DNA of 64,000 nucleotides from Sulfitobacter sp. W027 (GCF_025143985.1 NZ_CP083564.1:62001-126000), one strand, 5' to 3'. Counted from the first letter of the stretch, positions 54,514 to 63,449 are shown. Numbers and translations: made by a program. The notes: generated by a model from the letters alone, not told the origin.

Positions 54514-56040
54514 CTAGTTGGAGGGTTGCCGCCGGTTGCTTTCAGAAGGGGTGGCCGAGCGATCTTTGCAGGCCGCCCCGGCAGGGATCGGGCGGAAGCG
54601 CACAAGCGTTGCGCCAGAAGCGATGGCCGAGACCTCGCAGGAGAGCGGCGCGCCTTTAAGGGGGTAGATAGGCATGTTCCAGCCATCACGGTCGCCGCGG
54701 CAGAGGACGAATTCGGCGATGTCGGGCCAAAGCGGAGTGGTCGCCGACATTTCTTGCCAGACGCGGATTGCGTCATTGATGGTGATTTCGGCAAAGCTTT
54801 TGTCGGGGTCTTGCTTCCACTGGGTCCGATAGGCGGCGTTGCAGAATGTCAGCACGCCGGAGGCGGAGAAAACGGCGAAACCATCTTCGAGCGTGTCGAG
54901 CAGGCTTTGGCTCTGCTCAAGCTCGGCGCGGAAATTACGGGTCAGGGTGACTTCGGCTGTGATGTCTTCGATCAGGAAGGCGGTGGCGCCATCGGGGTGC
55001 GGGCGGCCACGAATGCTGTAGGTCTGCCCGTTCTCGAGCGACCATGTTTCCTGATAGCGCCCATCGGTCGCAGCGGAGATCACCTCTGCAATCTCCTGAC
55101 GCCAAGTCTTGTAGTTCTTCGGTTCCGGCATGCGGCGGCTTTCGCGCAGTTGATCGAAAAACGACACCATTGTGGGTCGGGCGCTGAGAAACGGGGCGGG
55201 CAGGGCGGTCAGGTCAACCAACGCGGGGTTGAACAGGGCCAACTGCCCATTGCGATCGAAGATCGCCAGCCCGATGGACAGATGCGCAAAGGTCTTGGCG
55301 AGGGTCTGGACAAAGTTGCGCTGCGCCTCTTCGGCGGCGACAACGGCGTTGATACAGGTAGCGTGATAGACCTGCACATTGTCCTCTGTGGTGGTTGTCA
55401 GGGCGTACCAATCGGGCTTTCCTTCTTCGGCATTGCGCAGGCAGACGCGGTTAGGGTGTTCAGGTGAGGGCGTGCTAAACAGGGCGGCACCGCCGCTGTC
55501 GGGATCAGTTTTTGCCTTTCGTTTAAGCGCCGCATATGCCCGATTGTGCCAGATGATCCGCCCGCTTGCTTCGGTCTGCCACGCGGGGTTTGGACTGCTG
55601 TCACTGGCGCGGCGCAGGGCGGCAAGTTTGGTGAAAGTCTCCTGGGTAATCTCTTCCGCCACGCGGGTCTGGGGGAGATGCAACCAGCATAATGCGTCCC
55701 GCCACGTGATGCGAAGCTCTGGCGGGCTGTCGCCATCTTCTGCCGCGAGGGTGAGATTGCCGGTGGCCCCATGGCGGGGCACAGCTGGAAATTCCGGAAA
55801 CCGCGACAGCAGCGCTTCGCGGATATCCTCCCATTGGTGATAGCCGGGGGCGAGGGCAAAGCGGGTCAGCGCGCTGTCAGAGCCGTGGATCAGGTGACCG
55901 TCTTCGAAAAGCAGGCTCATATCGTCGATGTCAGGCGGGGCCACGGCGGGGCGGCCAGCAGTCAGGTTCAGCCACCAGAGGGCGCCCAAAGCGGTGACAG
56001 AGGCGGCGGCAAGCACTATGAGAACATCCGGCAATGCCAT
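54514..56040 (-). CDS. Membrane-anchored PAS-domain protein without kinase domain
   Basis: 508 residues from MALPDVLIVLAAASVTALGALWWLNL, which is one membrane segment. Three PAS-like regions can be read: near residues 40-130, 235-345 (SIGLAIFDRNGQLALFNPALVDL) and 365-470 (LLDTLEDGFAVFSASGVLTFCNAAYR). A short helical stretch between (EEAQRNFVQTLAKTFAHL) looks like a dimer helix, and LEQSQSLLDT precedes the last PAS. No H-box, HATPase, GGDEF or EAL is present. It lies beside regB on the same strand (87-base gap), so it may be co-expressed with the redox regulators. Signal and output unknown. The frame runs seven codons further upstream to an ATG at 56061. Confidence 0.78.
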   Translation of the reverse strand: MALPDVLIVLAAASVTALGALWWLNLTAGRPAVAPPDIDDMSLLFEDGHLIHGSDSALTRFALAPGYHQWEDIREALLSRFPEFPAVPRHGATGNLTLAAEDGDSPPELRITWRDALCWLHLPQTRVAEEITQETFTKLAALRRASDSSPNPAWQTEASGRIIWHNRAYAALKRKAKTDPDSGGAALFSTPSPEHPNRVCLRNAEEGKPDWYALTTTTEDNVQVYHATCINAVVAAEEAQRNFVQTLAKTFAHLSIGLAIFDRNGQLALFNPALVDLTALPAPFLSARPTMVSFFDQLRESRRMPEPKNYKTWRQEIAEVISAATDGRYQETWSLENGQTYSIRGRPHPDGATAFLIEDITAEVTLTRNFRAELEQSQSLLDTLEDGFAVFSASGVLTFCNAAYRTQWKQDPDKSFAEITINDAIRVWQEMSATTPLWPDIAEFVLCRGDRDGWNMPIYPLKGAPLSCEVSAIASGATLVRFRPIPAGAACKDRSATPSESNRRQPSN

Positions 56041-56127
56041 GACGGAAAACCCTTTCGGCAAATGCGACGCCCTATTTTGGCGGCCAAAGGTTAATGGTTC
56101 ATTAACGCCTTTTCATGGCGCCCGCAG

Positions 56128-57519
56128 TCAAGCGGTCAGGCGCTGGTTCTCTCCGATAACTGTATCGTCGGGGCCAAGGTCCAGCAGGCGGCGCGGCCAG
56201 ACGACTTCGACCACCGCACCGCTGCCTGCGGGGGGCAGCCCGCGCAGCCAACCGCTGTCTGACCCATTGGCAAACCGCAGCCGCGCGCCGGAGCGTTCGA
56301 GGAATGTTTTGGCGATGAAAAGTCCCAGCCCCATACCCTCATATTCAGGCCGCGCAGGTTCGCTGGCCGTGCCGCTACGACGGCGCAGAAATGGATCGCC
56401 GATCCGGCCCAGATACTGGGGCGGGAAACCCGGCCCATTGTCGATAATCCGCACTGAGATATCCTCGGCGGACCATTCGGTCTCGATCCAAACCGTGGTT
56501 TCAGCAAAATCCACTGCGTTTTGCACCAAATTGCGCAGCCCGTGAATGATCTCGGGTTTGCGGGGGATCGTCGGGGGCCGCGCGTGATCTCGGGCCATTG
56601 GATTGTCAGAGAACATCACCGTCTTGCCACGCTCCAGATGCGGCTCGGCGGCCTCTTTCACCACGGCTGTCAGGGGCGCGCGTTGCATGTGGAGATCGTC
56701 TTTCCCGATACGCCCCATGTCGCGCAGGATATCGCGACACCGGTCAGCCTGATCGCGGATCAACGCGGCGTCTTCGGCCAGATCGGGCCGGTCTTCGAGG
56801 TCACCCAGCAGTTCGGTGCTGGCCAGTTTGATGGTGGCCAGCGGCGTGCCCAACTCATGCGCGGCGGCAGCGACGACGCCGCTAAGGTCCGACAGTTTCT
56901 GTTCGCGCGCCAGCACCAATTGCGTGGCCGAGAGCGCGTCGGCCATGGAGTGGACCTCAGACGTGACACGGCGGGAATAGGCGCTGGTAAAGACAATGGC
57001 GATCAGCAGCGCCGCCCAATGGCCAAAGACAAAGATGCCCGGCTGGCGCAACACATCGCCAGACTGGGTGACCAGCGGCAGATGCCACAGCGCCAGCACC
57101 GAAGCTGCGATGATCGCCGTACCGCCCAGCACCAATGTCGAGCGCAGGCTGAGCGCGGTGGCAGAGATCGTGACCGGCGCCAACAACAACAGTGCGAACG
57201 GGTTGTGCAGCCCCCCGGTCAGCCCCAGCAGCGCGGTCAGCTGCAGCAGATCGAACAGCACCATGGCGAGGTTCTCGCGCTCGGACAGGCGTTTGTTCTG
57301 GGGGAATACGAAGGCCGCGACGAGGTTGCCCACCACCGAGGCACCAATCGTCAGATAACAAAGGCCAAAGGCCAGTTGCAGCCCAAGCGCCCATTGCGCA
57401 ACGGTCACCGCGGTCAACTGTCCGGCAATGGCGAACCAGCGCAACAGGATCATCGTGCGCAGCCGGATCCAACTGGCGCGGGTGCGCCCGTCGAGGGGCC
57501 GAATATTTGCCTGCGTCAT
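56128..57519 (-). CDS. regB: Redox sensor histidine kinase RegB/PrrB/ActS
   Basis: Global redox kinase that controls respiration, CO2 and N2 fixation and, where present, photosynthesis genes. 463 residues. Six membrane segments fill about residues 25-190, including the quinone-linked motif GGLHNPFALLLLAP. The H-box is AAAAHELGTPLATIKL near 215-230. The redox-active Cys is kept in RCRDILRDMGRIGKDDLHM. The ATPase has LRNLVQNAVDFAE (N-box), DNGPGFP (G1) and MGLGLFIAKTF (G2). It faces senC and regA across a 99-base gap, the standard layout. Confidence 0.95.
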   Translation of the reverse strand: MTQANIRPLDGRTRASWIRLRTMILLRWFAIAGQLTAVTVAQWALGLQLAFGLCYLTIGASVVGNLVAAFVFPQNKRLSERENLAMVLFDLLQLTALLGLTGGLHNPFALLLLAPVTISATALSLRSTLVLGGTAIIAASVLALWHLPLVTQSGDVLRQPGIFVFGHWAALLIAIVFTSAYSRRVTSEVHSMADALSATQLVLAREQKLSDLSGVVAAAAHELGTPLATIKLASTELLGDLEDRPDLAEDAALIRDQADRCRDILRDMGRIGKDDLHMQRAPLTAVVKEAAEPHLERGKTVMFSDNPMARDHARPPTIPRKPEIIHGLRNLVQNAVDFAETTVWIETEWSAEDISVRIIDNGPGFPPQYLGRIGDPFLRRRSGTASEPARPEYEGMGLGLFIAKTFLERSGARLRFANGSDSGWLRGLPPAGSGAVVEVVWPRRLLDLGPDDTVIGENQRLTA

Positions 57520-57618
57520 CTTAGCCCCATCACTTCTTTGCGTCTTGCATCACCTGCGATCTAGCGTAGGTCTGCGGCGAAACACGATCAAGAGCGGCTA
57601 TCGGCGCGGAGGACTGAC

Positions 57619-58233
57619 ATGAAACAGGTGATTGCATTCGGTGCAGTTGGGGTTGCAGCGGTATTTCTGGCAGGCACGGCCTTTATGGTGCTGCGCGGCG
57701 AAGACGATGCCTATGCCTCCTGCCGGTCGAGCCAAGTGGCGGGCGGCGATATCGGCGGGCCGTTTGAATTGGTCACCGGTGCCGGCGAAACCGTAACCGA
57801 TGCGGACGTGATTACCGAGCCCGCCTTGCTCTATTTCGGCTATACCTCTTGCCCCGATGTCTGCCCGCTGGACGTGGACCGCAACGCCGCAGCGACCGAG
57901 ATTCTAGAAGAGCGCGGTCAGAGCATCACGCCGGTTTTCATCACCGTCGACCCGGCACGCGACACGCCCGAAGTGGTCGGTGACTTTGCCGAGGTAATGC
58001 ACCCGCGTATGGTAGGGCTCACCGGTTCGCCTGAACAAGTCAAAGCGGCCAGCCAAGCTTACCGCACCTACTACAAGGCCCACCCGGCAGATGAGAATGG
58101 CGAATACCTCGTCGATCACTCGACCTTCAGCTATTTGGTATTGCCCGGCGAAGGCGTCGTGGACTTTTTCCGCCGCGAAGTGCGTCCCGAGCAGATGGCC
58201 GACAGCATTGGTTGCTTCCTCGATCAAAGCTGA
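57619..58233 (+). CDS. senC: SCO1/SenC (PrrC) copper chaperone
   Basis: Helps assemble the CuA centre of cytochrome oxidase and in relatives affects RegB signalling. 204 residues with one N-terminal membrane anchor (residues 4-24). The copper site YTSCPDVCPLDVDRN gives CxxxC near residues 77-81, and the third ligand His is in LVDHSTFSYL near 166. Start at ATG 57619 behind CGGAGG. Followed 46 bases later by regA. Confidence 0.94.
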   Translation: MKQVIAFGAVGVAAVFLAGTAFMVLRGEDDAYASCRSSQVAGGDIGGPFELVTGAGETVTDADVITEPALLYFGYTSCPDVCPLDVDRNAAATEILEERGQSITPVFITVDPARDTPEVVGDFAEVMHPRMVGLTGSPEQVKAASQAYRTYYKAHPADENGEYLVDHSTFSYLVLPGEGVVDFFRREVRPEQMADSIGCFLDQS

Positions 58234-58279
58234 AATTGACCCGCCGCGATAGCCGCCCCATATTAACCTTTGAGAGGGT

Positions 58280-58834
58280 ATGTTGATGCAGGATATTGCT
58301 GACTTAGGCCCAGACCGCAGTTTGCTTCTGGTCGATGACGATGAGCCGTTCCTGCGCCGCTTGGCCAAGGCGATGGAAAAACGCGGTTTTGAGGTGGAAA
58401 CCGCAGGTTCTGTCGCGGCGGGCAAGGCCATCGCCACCGCGCGTCCCCCGGCCTTTGCCGTGGTCGACCTGCGCCTTCAGGATGGCAATGGTCTCGATGT
58501 TGTCGAAGTGCTCCGCGACAAACGCGCCGATACGCGGGTTGTCGTGCTGACCGGATATGGGGCGATTGCCACGGCGGTTGCGGCGGTCAAAAGTGGCGCT
58601 ACGGATTACCTCTCAAAACCCGCTGACGCCAATGACATCGTGAACGCGCTTCTGGCCACCGGGGGCAATCTGCCCGAGCCGCCGGAAAATCCCATGAGTG
58701 CGGATCGCGTACGATGGGAGCATATCCAGCGGGTCTATGAACTGTGTGATCGCAATGTATCGGAAACCGCGCGGCGCCTGAACATGCACCGGCGGACCTT
58801 GCAGCGGATTTTGGCAAAACGCTCGCCGCGCTAA
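58280..58834 (+). CDS. regA: Response regulator RegA/PrrA/ActR
   Basis: 184 residues. The receiver has LLLVDDDEPFLRRLAKAM, phospho-acceptor AVVDLRLQDGNGLDVV near residue 63, and the VLTGYGAIATAV and LSKPAD loops. A short proline linker (EPPEN) leads to the Fis-type helix-turn-helix VSETARRLNMHRRTLQRILAKRSPR, nearly invariant in the family. ATG at 58280 or 58286 are both possible; GAGAGGG precedes. Its TAA overlaps the converging TAG of the GNAT gene. Confidence 0.96.
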   Translation: MLMQDIADLGPDRSLLLVDDDEPFLRRLAKAMEKRGFEVETAGSVAAGKAIATARPPAFAVVDLRLQDGNGLDVVEVLRDKRADTRVVVLTGYGAIATAVAAVKSGATDYLSKPADANDIVNALLATGGNLPEPPENPMSADRVRWEHIQRVYELCDRNVSETARRLNMHRRTLQRILAKRSPR

Positions 58835-59310
58835 AGCTCGAACCGTTTCCAAACTTTATCAACACGCGTGCCGTCGGTCAGCGTACAGTTGGGCAGGCGG
58901 CGGAAATCTTCAAACCCGCGGCTTTGGTAATAGGCCAACCCGCCGGAATTGTCGGCGCGGATGATGGCATGGATATGGCCATAGCCTAGGTCACGGGCGG
59001 CGCGCTTCGTCTGCTCAAACAGGGCCGAACCGATGCCGAAGCCCGTCTCTCCCAAACGCACGAATGTCGCCACATCTACGCCGCCCGCTGGCAGGTCTGG
59101 ATGGGGTTCGATGTACTGAAAGCCTTTGATCTTGCCGCTTTCACCTTCCGCCAGATGCCATGCGCTGTCGGGGGCGGCCATCCAGCCCTGCAACTCACGC
59201 GCGGTGACGGGGCTGACCATGGCGGTGGTGCCGCCTTTGGCGATAATGGCGTTCAGCAGTTCGGCCAAAGCGCGCGTATCAAGCGCCCCGGCGCGGCGGA
59301 TGTGGATCAC
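58831..59310 (-). CDS. GNAT-family N-acetyltransferase
   Basis: 159 residues. Acetyl-CoA-binding motif A is FGIGSALFEQTKRAA (Q/RxxGxG/A variant, about residues 92-106), followed by IHAIIRADNSGGLAYYQSRGFEDF, which is motif B. The N-terminus IRRAGALDTRALAELLNAII fits the phosphinothricin/L-amino-acid acetyltransferase side of the family; substrate unknown. Its ATG overlaps the stop of the HD-domain gene (ATGA). Confidence 0.87.
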   Translation of the reverse strand: MIHIRRAGALDTRALAELLNAIIAKGGTTAMVSPVTARELQGWMAAPDSAWHLAEGESGKIKGFQYIEPHPDLPAGGVDVATFVRLGETGFGIGSALFEQTKRAARDLGYGHIHAIIRADNSGGLAYYQSRGFEDFRRLPNCTLTDGTRVDKVWKRFEL

Positions 59311-59903
59311 GCCATCTCGCGCAGCAGCGCCGCGTGCCGTTCGGTGAATTCGGCGCGCACCTCAACCGGCGGGCGCAGCAGGATGGTTAGCCCCTCCATC
59401 AGCGCCGCATCGGGGCGGCCAAAGAAACGGGTTGCCTCGGTCTCGGAAAAGCCAGCGATCTGGCTCGCCTCCATCCATGCGCTGACGCGATCCGCCTTCT
59501 TGATCTGCTGCTTCACCCGCACCGGCAAGCTGGCGGGAAGGCCGAAGCGGAGATGCACGGCGGTGGTCAACCGCTCATCCAAGGCGCGATAATCCGGCCC
59601 AACGGCAGCCTTCACGGGCGAGATCATGTCACCGATTACATATTCCGGGGCGTCATGCAGAAGGGCTGCCAAGCGCCATTTCGCAGGCGCGCGGGGGGCG
59701 ATCCGGGCAAAGATCGTCTCGACCAGCAGCGAATGCTCGGCGACCGAATAGGCATAGTCGCCCCGCGTCTGCCCGTTCCAGCGGGCGACGAAGGCCAGCC
59801 CATGCGCGATGTCCTCAATCTCAACATCCACCGGGGTCGGGTCCAGCAGATCAAGCCGCCGACCTGAGAGCATCCTCTGCCACGCGCGGGGTTTCTGAGC
59901 CAT
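59307..59903 (-). CDS. HD-domain phosphohydrolase, YfbR-like
   Basis: 198 residues from MAQKPRAWQRMLSGRR. Metal ligands of the HD fold: YSVAEHSLLV (His), AALLHDAPEYVIGD (His-Asp), and a later Asp in KKADRVSAWMEA. Similar proteins hydrolyse deoxynucleoside monophosphates (YfbR in E. coli), but the activity here is inferred. The frame extends to 59942. Overlaps the GNAT gene by ATGA, so the two are one unit. Confidence 0.85.
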   Translation of the reverse strand: MAQKPRAWQRMLSGRRLDLLDPTPVDVEIEDIAHGLAFVARWNGQTRGDYAYSVAEHSLLVETIFARIAPRAPAKWRLAALLHDAPEYVIGDMISPVKAAVGPDYRALDERLTTAVHLRFGLPASLPVRVKQQIKKADRVSAWMEASQIAGFSETEATRFFGRPDAALMEGLTILLRPPVEVRAEFTERHAALLREMA

Positions 59904-59981
59904 CGCGATGCGGTCCTTCCTTGGTAATCCTTTGGGAACCATTCCCCTTTACATCCTGTTCATCCCACGAAGGAGATAATC

Positions 59982-60284
59982 ATGAAACCCGTTTTTTCCG
60001 GTACGATACTTGCAGTTACCTTGGCCAGCCTCGCAGGTGCTGCACAGGCAGAAGAAGTCTGCATGCCCGCCAAGGAAATGAAGTCCGCCCTGATCGATTG
60101 GTACGGTGAAGAGCCTGTGCCGGGCCAGCGGAACGACAACAGCCAACTCTGGGCATCGGATCAATCGGGGACGTGGACATTGGTGAAAACCATGGCCGAT
60201 GGCAATGCCTGTGTCATGGCACAGGGCGATGACTGGATGGCCGGGCTCGCTGGCGATAAGCAACTGGCCGCTCTTCTGGATTGA
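59982..60284 (+). CDS. Small exported protein, 100 aa
   Basis: Signal peptide MKPVFSGTILAVTLASLAGAAQA with cleavage before EEVC, behind the strong site AAGGAG. The mature part of about 77 residues has two cysteines (near residues 27 and 76) that could form a disulfide, and a WASDQSGTWTLVKTMADGNACVMAQGDDW stretch seen in other small exported Rhodobacteraceae proteins. I know no function. It reads toward ahcY, 84 bases away. Confidence 0.8.
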   Translation: MKPVFSGTILAVTLASLAGAAQAEEVCMPAKEMKSALIDWYGEEPVPGQRNDNSQLWASDQSGTWTLVKTMADGNACVMAQGDDWMAGLAGDKQLAALLD

Positions 60285-60368
60285 TGAGGCGGGGCGTTTC
60301 CCCATTCACATTGAGAATTCGCGGCGAAGGTGCTAACCGCCCTGCAACACTGCAAACAGGAGCGCCGC

Positions 60369-61760
60369 ATGGCCCACGACTATATTGTTAAGGATATCAA
60401 TCTGGCGGCCTACGGTCGTAAAGAGTTGGACATCGCCGAAACCGAGATGCCGGGCCTGATGGCGCTGCGCGACGAGTACGGTGAAAGCAAGCCCTTGAAA
60501 GGGTCGCGGATCGTCGGCTCTTTGCACATGACCATCCAGACCGCCGTTCTGATTGAGACGCTTGTCGCACTTGGCGCGGATGTGCGTTGGGCATCCTGCA
60601 ACATCTTCTCCACCCAAGACCACGCCGCGGCGGCGATTGCCGAAGCGGGCGTTCCGGTCTTCGCCATCAAAGGCCAGTCGCTGGTTGAGCATTGGGATTA
60701 CCTCGACAAATCCTTCATGTTCCCCGAAGGCCCGAACCTGATCCTCGACGATGGCGGCGATGCGACGCTGTACATTCTGCTGGGCGCACGGGTTGAGAAT
60801 GGCGAAGAAGAGCTGATCGCCGTGCCGAAGTCCGAGGAAGAAGAAGCGATCTTTGCTCAGATCAAAAAGCGTATGGCGGAAAGCCCCGGCTGGTTCACCA
60901 AGATGCGTGAGCAGATTAAAGGCGTTTCTGAGGAGACAACCACCGGCGTGCACCGTCTCTATGATCTGGTGAAACAGGGCCAATTGCCCTTCCCCGCGAT
61001 CAATGTGAACGACTCTGTCACTAAGTCGAAATTCGACAACAAATATGGCTGTAAAGAGAGCCTCGTCGACGGTATCCGCCGCGCCACCGACACGATGATG
61101 GCCGGTAAGGTCGCGGTCGTCATGGGCTACGGCGATGTCGGCAAAGGCTCTGCCGCAAGCCTGCGCGGTGCCGGTGCCCGCGTGAAAGTGACCGAGGTCG
61201 ATCCAATTTGCGCGCTGCAAGCCGCGATGGACGGTTTTGAAGTCGTGCTGCTGGAAGATGTCGTAGCCACCGCCGATATCTTCATCACCACCACCGGCAA
61301 CAAGGACGTGATCCGCATCGAACATATGCGCGAGATGAAGGACATGGCGATTGTCGGCAACATCGGCCACTTCGATAACGAAATCCAGGTCGCGGCGCTG
61401 AAGAACCATAAATGGACAAACATCAAAGAACAGGTGGACATGATCGAGATGCCGAACGGCAATCGCCTGATCCTGCTCTCCGAAGGGCGCCTGCTGAACC
61501 TCGGCAACGCCACCGGCCACCCGTCGTTCGTGATGTCAGCCTCCTTTACCAATCAGGTTTTGGCGCAGATCGAGCTCTGGGAAAACACCGACAAATACGG
61601 CAATAACGTCTACATCCTGCCCAAGCATCTGGATGAAAAAGTTGCCCGCCTGCATCTTGATCGGATCGGCGTGAAGCTTTCCAAGCTGAATGCCGAACAG
61701 GCTGCCTATATCGGCGTGACCCCCGATGGTCCGTTCAAGCCCGAGCACTACCGCTACTAA
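60369..61760 (+). CDS. ahcY: Adenosylhomocysteinase
   Basis: Splits S-adenosylhomocysteine to adenosine and homocysteine in the methyl cycle. 463 residues from [50 protein letters not shown], the NAD loop [18 protein letters not shown] near residues 255-272, [10 protein letters not shown] and the C-terminal [21 protein letters not shown]...PEHYRY are all as expected, including the insert typical of the bacterial long form. I checked the 84-base leader for a SAH riboswitch and could not make one out. Confidence 0.97.
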   Translation: MAHDYIVKDINLAAYGRKELDIAETEMPGLMALRDEYGESKPLKGSRIVGSLHMTIQTAVLIETLVALGADVRWASCNIFSTQDHAAAAIAEAGVPVFAIKGQSLVEHWDYLDKSFMFPEGPNLILDDGGDATLYILLGARVENGEEELIAVPKSEEEEAIFAQIKKRMAESPGWFTKMREQIKGVSEETTTGVHRLYDLVKQGQLPFPAINVNDSVTKSKFDNKYGCKESLVDGIRRATDTMMAGKVAVVMGYGDVGKGSAASLRGAGARVKVTEVDPICALQAAMDGFEVVLLEDVVATADIFITTTGNKDVIRIEHMREMKDMAIVGNIGHFDNEIQVAALKNHKWTNIKEQVDMIEMPNGNRLILLSEGRLLNLGNATGHPSFVMSASFTNQVLAQIELWENTDKYGNNVYILPKHLDEKVARLHLDRIGVKLSKLNAEQAAYIGVTPDGPFKPEHYRY

Positions 61761-61794
61761 ATCCCGAGGGGTTCCGCCCCTTCCCAAGATTTTT

Positions 61795-61827
61795 ACGCCG
61801 CCCCGCAGACCGCAGGGCGGCGTTTTT
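61795..61827 (+). terminator. ahcY terminator
   Basis: ACGCCGCCC, inner stem-loop, GGGCGGCGT, then TTTTC, about 35 bases after the ahcY stop. Confidence 0.8.
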
Positions 61828-61908
61828 CATCTAGTGCATTGAACTAAAACTAAAATAACGGTCGATCGGCGGATTCAAGCACATTTCCGTAGCTGCCTGC
61901 TAGAGGGC

Positions 61909-61933
61909 GGAACATAGTCAGGCGGGCGGTGTT
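61909..61933 (+). promoter_or_regulatory. Possible EcfG-type promoter of the PRC-barrel gene
   Basis: GGAAC, 16 bases, TGTT, 33 bases before the ATG. This is eight of nine bases of the alphaproteobacterial general-stress consensus GGAAC-N16/17-CGTT. Many Rhodobacteraceae lack that sigma factor, so the match may be chance. Confidence 0.3.
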
Positions 61934-61965
61934 TCTCCCCCAGACCATTAAAAAGGAGTTCGAAA

Positions 61966-62865
61966 ATGAAACGTACATTCCTGAAATCCACCGTCGCCGC
62001 CCTTGCACTGACAGCGGGCACCGCATTCGCTCAGACCGCAGACACCGAGGCCGGTGCTGCTGCGACCGCCGAGGCGACTGTCTCGGGTGAGAGCGTAAGC
62101 AATTCCGCCGAGGATCTGGGCACATCGCTTAAGAAGCAGGCAGAAGACACAGCCGAAGCGACACGCGATGCCGCAGATCAGACTGCCGAGGCCGTGGATG
62201 ACGCCGTGCGCTCCACAACCGACAGCGCTGAAGCTGACGTCGAATCTGATGTAGAAGTCGAAGGCGATCTAACCGCCGAGACAGAGAGCGACACGAACCT
62301 TGATGCCGAAGCCGATCTGGCCGGTGACGCAGATTCTGAGTCCAACTCTACGCTCAGTGCGGAAACAGACAGCGAGATCGAAGCGGATGTTGATGCAGAC
62401 ACCGACGTCGCCACTGATGACGACGCGACGGTCGATAGCGAAATGACCGCCGAAATCGAAGGTGAGAATGAGACTGACCTGACCGATGATGTCGCTTCCG
62501 ATACCGAAGCGAACATGGAAACAGACGTGACGCGCACCGACACCGGCATGAGCAATGCTTTCTCCGGTATGGTTGTGGGTGACCTGGTTGGCCTGACCGT
62601 GGTCGAAGCCGATGGCGACAAGATCGGTGACATTGATTACGTAATCAAAACCGATACAGGCTACGCCGCGATCGTAGGCGTGGGCGGTTTCCTTGGCCTT
62701 GGCGAACACACTGTCGCCGTGCCGCTTGACGAAATCTCCATGGCTGCTGAGAACGACCTAAAGCTAAGCTCTTGGACCAAAGCCGAACTGGAAGCCCAGC
62801 CCGAAGTTGATGAGAGCGCCATTGAAGGTCTCGAAGACGACGTGCGTCTCGACGACGCGTCCTAA
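61966..62865 (+). CDS. Exported PRC-barrel protein with long acidic region
   Basis: 299 residues. Signal peptide MKRTFLKSTVAALALTAGTAFA, a helical stretch (residues 45-85), then about 110 residues almost wholly of Asp, Glu, Ala, Thr, Ser and Val (about 85-195), and a PRC-barrel domain at about 210-275: VGLTVVEADGDKIGDIDYVIKTDTGYAAIVGVGGFLGLGEHTVAVPLDEI. PRC-barrels in exported proteins are widespread in this group and of unknown role. The acidic block should be disordered and may bind cations. Start behind AAAAGGAG. Strong terminator after the stop. Confidence 0.87.
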   Translation: MKRTFLKSTVAALALTAGTAFAQTADTEAGAAATAEATVSGESVSNSAEDLGTSLKKQAEDTAEATRDAADQTAEAVDDAVRSTTDSAEADVESDVEVEGDLTAETESDTNLDAEADLAGDADSESNSTLSAETDSEIEADVDADTDVATDDDATVDSEMTAEIEGENETDLTDDVASDTEANMETDVTRTDTGMSNAFSGMVVGDLVGLTVVEADGDKIGDIDYVIKTDTGYAAIVGVGGFLGLGEHTVAVPLDEISMAAENDLKLSSWTKAELEAQPEVDESAIEGLEDDVRLDDAS

Positions 62866-62887
62866 GCGACCGCCGATATTCTAACCG

Positions 62888-62919
62888 AGAGGCGCCCCAC
62901 CGCGGGCGCCTCTTTTTTT
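62888..62919 (+). terminator. Terminator of the PRC-barrel gene
   Basis: AGAGGCGCCC, six-base loop, GGGCGCCTCT followed by six further T: a very good intrinsic terminator. Confidence 0.9.
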
Positions 62920-63036
62920 GCGACTCCGGGACCTGCCTACCGCATGAAATAAATCTTTTGCAAAACAGGGATATGACTTTAGGCTCCCGTTTCAGGAACC
63001 CCTGAAGGGCCGAAGTTTACTATTGGGAGAGATTTT

Positions 63037-63378
63037 ATGGGCAAGCGTGACGAATGGATCGCCAAATACGCCGAAGATTTGAAGAACAAGTGCGGCATGG
63101 ATCCGGATATGGACCTGCTGACCAAAGTGACGATCGGCTGCGGTCCGTCTATTTATAACGCTGACGCGCAAACGGTGTCTTCCAGCGATACGGCTGAATT
63201 GAACACCGTTAAAGAGAACTTCTTGATCAAGAAACTTGGCTTGCCGGATGACGAACATCTCATGGGCGGCATTCAAAAAGCGATCGAGACCTATGGCCGT
63301 TCCGAGCGGAACAAGTACCGCGCCGTGGTCTATTACATGCTGGTCAAACACTTCGGCAAAGAGGCCGTTTACGGCTGA
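63037..63378 (+). CDS. DUF2853 family protein
   Basis: 113 residues, no signal peptide, helical in appearance: KRDEWIAKYAEDLKNKCG, DMDLLTKVTIGCGPSIYNADAQ, SSDTAELNTVKENFLIKKLG, and KYRAVVYYMLVKHFGKE. This matches the DUF2853 family of small cytosolic proteins of unknown function. Preceded by GGGAGA and followed by a strong terminator, so it is a single-gene transcript. Confidence 0.85.
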   Translation: MGKRDEWIAKYAEDLKNKCGMDPDMDLLTKVTIGCGPSIYNADAQTVSSSDTAELNTVKENFLIKKLGLPDDEHLMGGIQKAIETYGRSERNKYRAVVYYMLVKHFGKEAVYG

Positions 63379-63416
63379 TTAAGCCGTTGCAATGAATTAA
63401 TAAAACCTTATTTGGG

Positions 63417-63449
63417 ACGCGCGCTTGGTTAAGCGCGCGTTTCGTTTTT
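63417..63449 (+). terminator. Terminator of the DUF2853 gene
   Basis: ACGCGCGCTT, loop GGTT, AAGCGCGCGT, then TTCGTTTTT. Confidence 0.9.

Noticed and set aside
60285-60368. SAH or SAM-type riboswitch before ahcY.
   Set aside because: The leader has GC-rich pieces but I could not align it to the conserved SAH-riboswitch core. A covariance search would settle it.
61763-61785. GGGGTTCCGCCCC after ahcY as a second copy of the argG-side repeat.
   Set aside because: The stem is short and the sequence differs from the element at 15248-15283; the true terminator follows at 61795.
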